Assembly (NCBI GenBank): GCA_965662345.1
Contig: CBFIHE010000018.1
Coordinates: 1 to 43,188, forward strand
DNA length: 43,188 bases
Direction of reading: 5' to 3'
DNA from: UBA6049 sp965662345
GTDB taxonomy: Bacteria > Bacteroidota > Bacteroidia > Flavobacteriales_G > Salibacteraceae
Made by a program: the position numbers and the translations under genes
Notes under the pieces: generated by a model
What the model saw: the letters and a program-made list of their open reading frames with translations, nothing else
Databases searched by the model: none
Told to the model about the DNA's origin: nothing
Part shown: one piece after another, positions 42,677 through 43,188 of the stretch
Layout: every line of letters starts with the position of its first letter
Position numbering within the stretch: position 1 is the stretch's first letter

Positions 42677-43188
42677 TTAGAATTTCATAGTGAAGAATAT
42701 AGTCCAAGTATCTATGTTGTATGGTAGTGCAAGGTCTTGGTTGTCTTGGTAATTAAAACGTTGCCACATTCCTCTAAGGTGAATATCCTCAGAAAAGGCA
42801 AATTGAATACCTGCTCCCAATATGCTCTCGTTGTAATCTATGTTATACTCAGAGTAATCAATGATTTGTGTATATGTGTTTCTTTCTGCCAACTGGTCGT
42901 TTCCTTGTGTTTGCCAAAGGCGATACTCAGCAATGAACTCCAGCTCTTTATGAATGGTTGAGGTTAAGCTGAATGTTGCAAAGGTGGAAGCTAGATCTAC
43001 CTCTTCAAACGCTTCTTGGCCACTTCTGTTTGTTTGCTGCATACCAGCCATTGCATTCAACTGTAATTTTCGTTTGTCCCAGCCTAAGAATTTGTCTACT
43101 CTAACTTCACCGTCTGCCGTGTAGGTTCCGTATGATTTTAATGCAGAAGTTCCTTGACCTACAACATCAGAAAGTAGATCTGCGTTTA
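42677..43188 (-). CDS. Outer-membrane beta-barrel protein, C-terminal part (cut by window edge)
   Basis: The frame is open from the right edge for about 170 codons (the ATG-like start at 43060 is internal; upstream residues NADLLSDVVGQGTSALKSYG are in frame). The sequence is a run of amphipathic strands (ATFSLTSTIHKELEFIAEYRLW; NESILGAGIQFAFSEDIHLRGMWQRFNY) ending in an aromatic TWTIFFTMKF, as expected for an outer-membrane barrel. As the upstream gene of the glucan operon it may be the outer-membrane channel for oligosaccharides, a substitute for or addition to SusC/SusD. The full gene is needed for a family call. Confidence 0.7.
   Translation of the reverse strand, partial: NADLLSDVVGQGTSALKSYGTYTADGEVRVDKFLGWDKRKLQLNAMAGMQQTNRSGQEAFEEVDLASTFATFSLTSTIHKELEFIAEYRLWQTQGNDQLAERNTYTQIIDYSEYNIDYNESILGAGIQFAFSEDIHLRGMWQRFNYQDNQDLALPYNIDTWTIFFTMKF

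Overview
The window reads as chromosome of a Bacteroidota bacterium, most likely a marine Flavobacteriia-type organism. The support is protein content: type IX secretion (T9SS) sorting domains of both the type A and gliding-motility-associated (type B) kind, a DUF4249 lipoprotein, SPOR/TPR and OmpA envelope proteins, an ECF sigma factor paired with a PKD protein, FeoA/FeoB, many short lipoproteins, and a polysaccharide-utilisation cluster. TAnnTTTG-like promoter elements are also present. Gene packing is tight with many 4-base ATGA overlaps. I saw no rRNA, tRNA, CRISPR array, insertion sequence or phage genes.

Layout. 1-3163: start of ftsK, an orphan HPt protein, then a decayed stretch in which a truncated YjbQ is joined to a 5'-truncated, frameshifted beta-helix/T9SS gene, a small membrane protein, a possible gene remnant, and feoA. 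3254-15855 (all minus): feoB, a membrane-anchored patatin, a formimidoylglutamase-type ureohydrolase, a small exported protein, an acyl-CoA carboxylase beta subunit, then OmpA / signal-peptidase-like / WbqC as an overlapping trio, and a YhhN + sterol-desaturase (AGMO-like) pair. 15970-17995 (plus): ECF sigma, PKD/T9SS-B protein, ArfB. 17992-20192 (minus): T9SS protein, pseudouridine synthase, panB. 20350-23531 (plus): DUF4249 protein and dnaK, each followed by a clear terminator; dnaK has a sigma54-like promoter. 23666-28312: tpx, a STAS-like protein, then three damaged genes near each other (a histidine kinase with four in-frame stops, a frameshifted Crp/Fnr regulator, a frameshifted small exported protein) around a DinB protein. 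28309-30630: SPOR/TPR protein and ddl.

30712-43188 (all minus, at least nine genes, spacing from overlaps to 22 bases) is the most distinctive part: a beta-1,3-glucan (laminarin-type) utilisation operon. It encodes an outer-membrane beta-barrel protein (cut by the window edge), two or three surface lipoproteins including a CBM9-like one, three GH16-type proteins (one T9SS-secreted, two lipoproteins), a GH30 lipoprotein, an inner-membrane MFS sugar porter, and a signal-less 1151-residue phosphorylase resembling GH94/GH149. The inferred scheme is surface cleavage by GH16, debranching by GH30, passage through the outer-membrane barrel and MFS porter, then cytosolic phosphorolysis to glucose-1-phosphate. 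No SusC/SusD pair lies inside the window; one could sit beyond the right edge.

Other points for a second look are a signal peptidase paralogue that has lost both catalytic residues, the AGMO-like/YhhN pair that suggests ether-lipid breakdown, convergent feoA and feoB, and the concentration of broken genes. The last may be real decay or local sequencing error.
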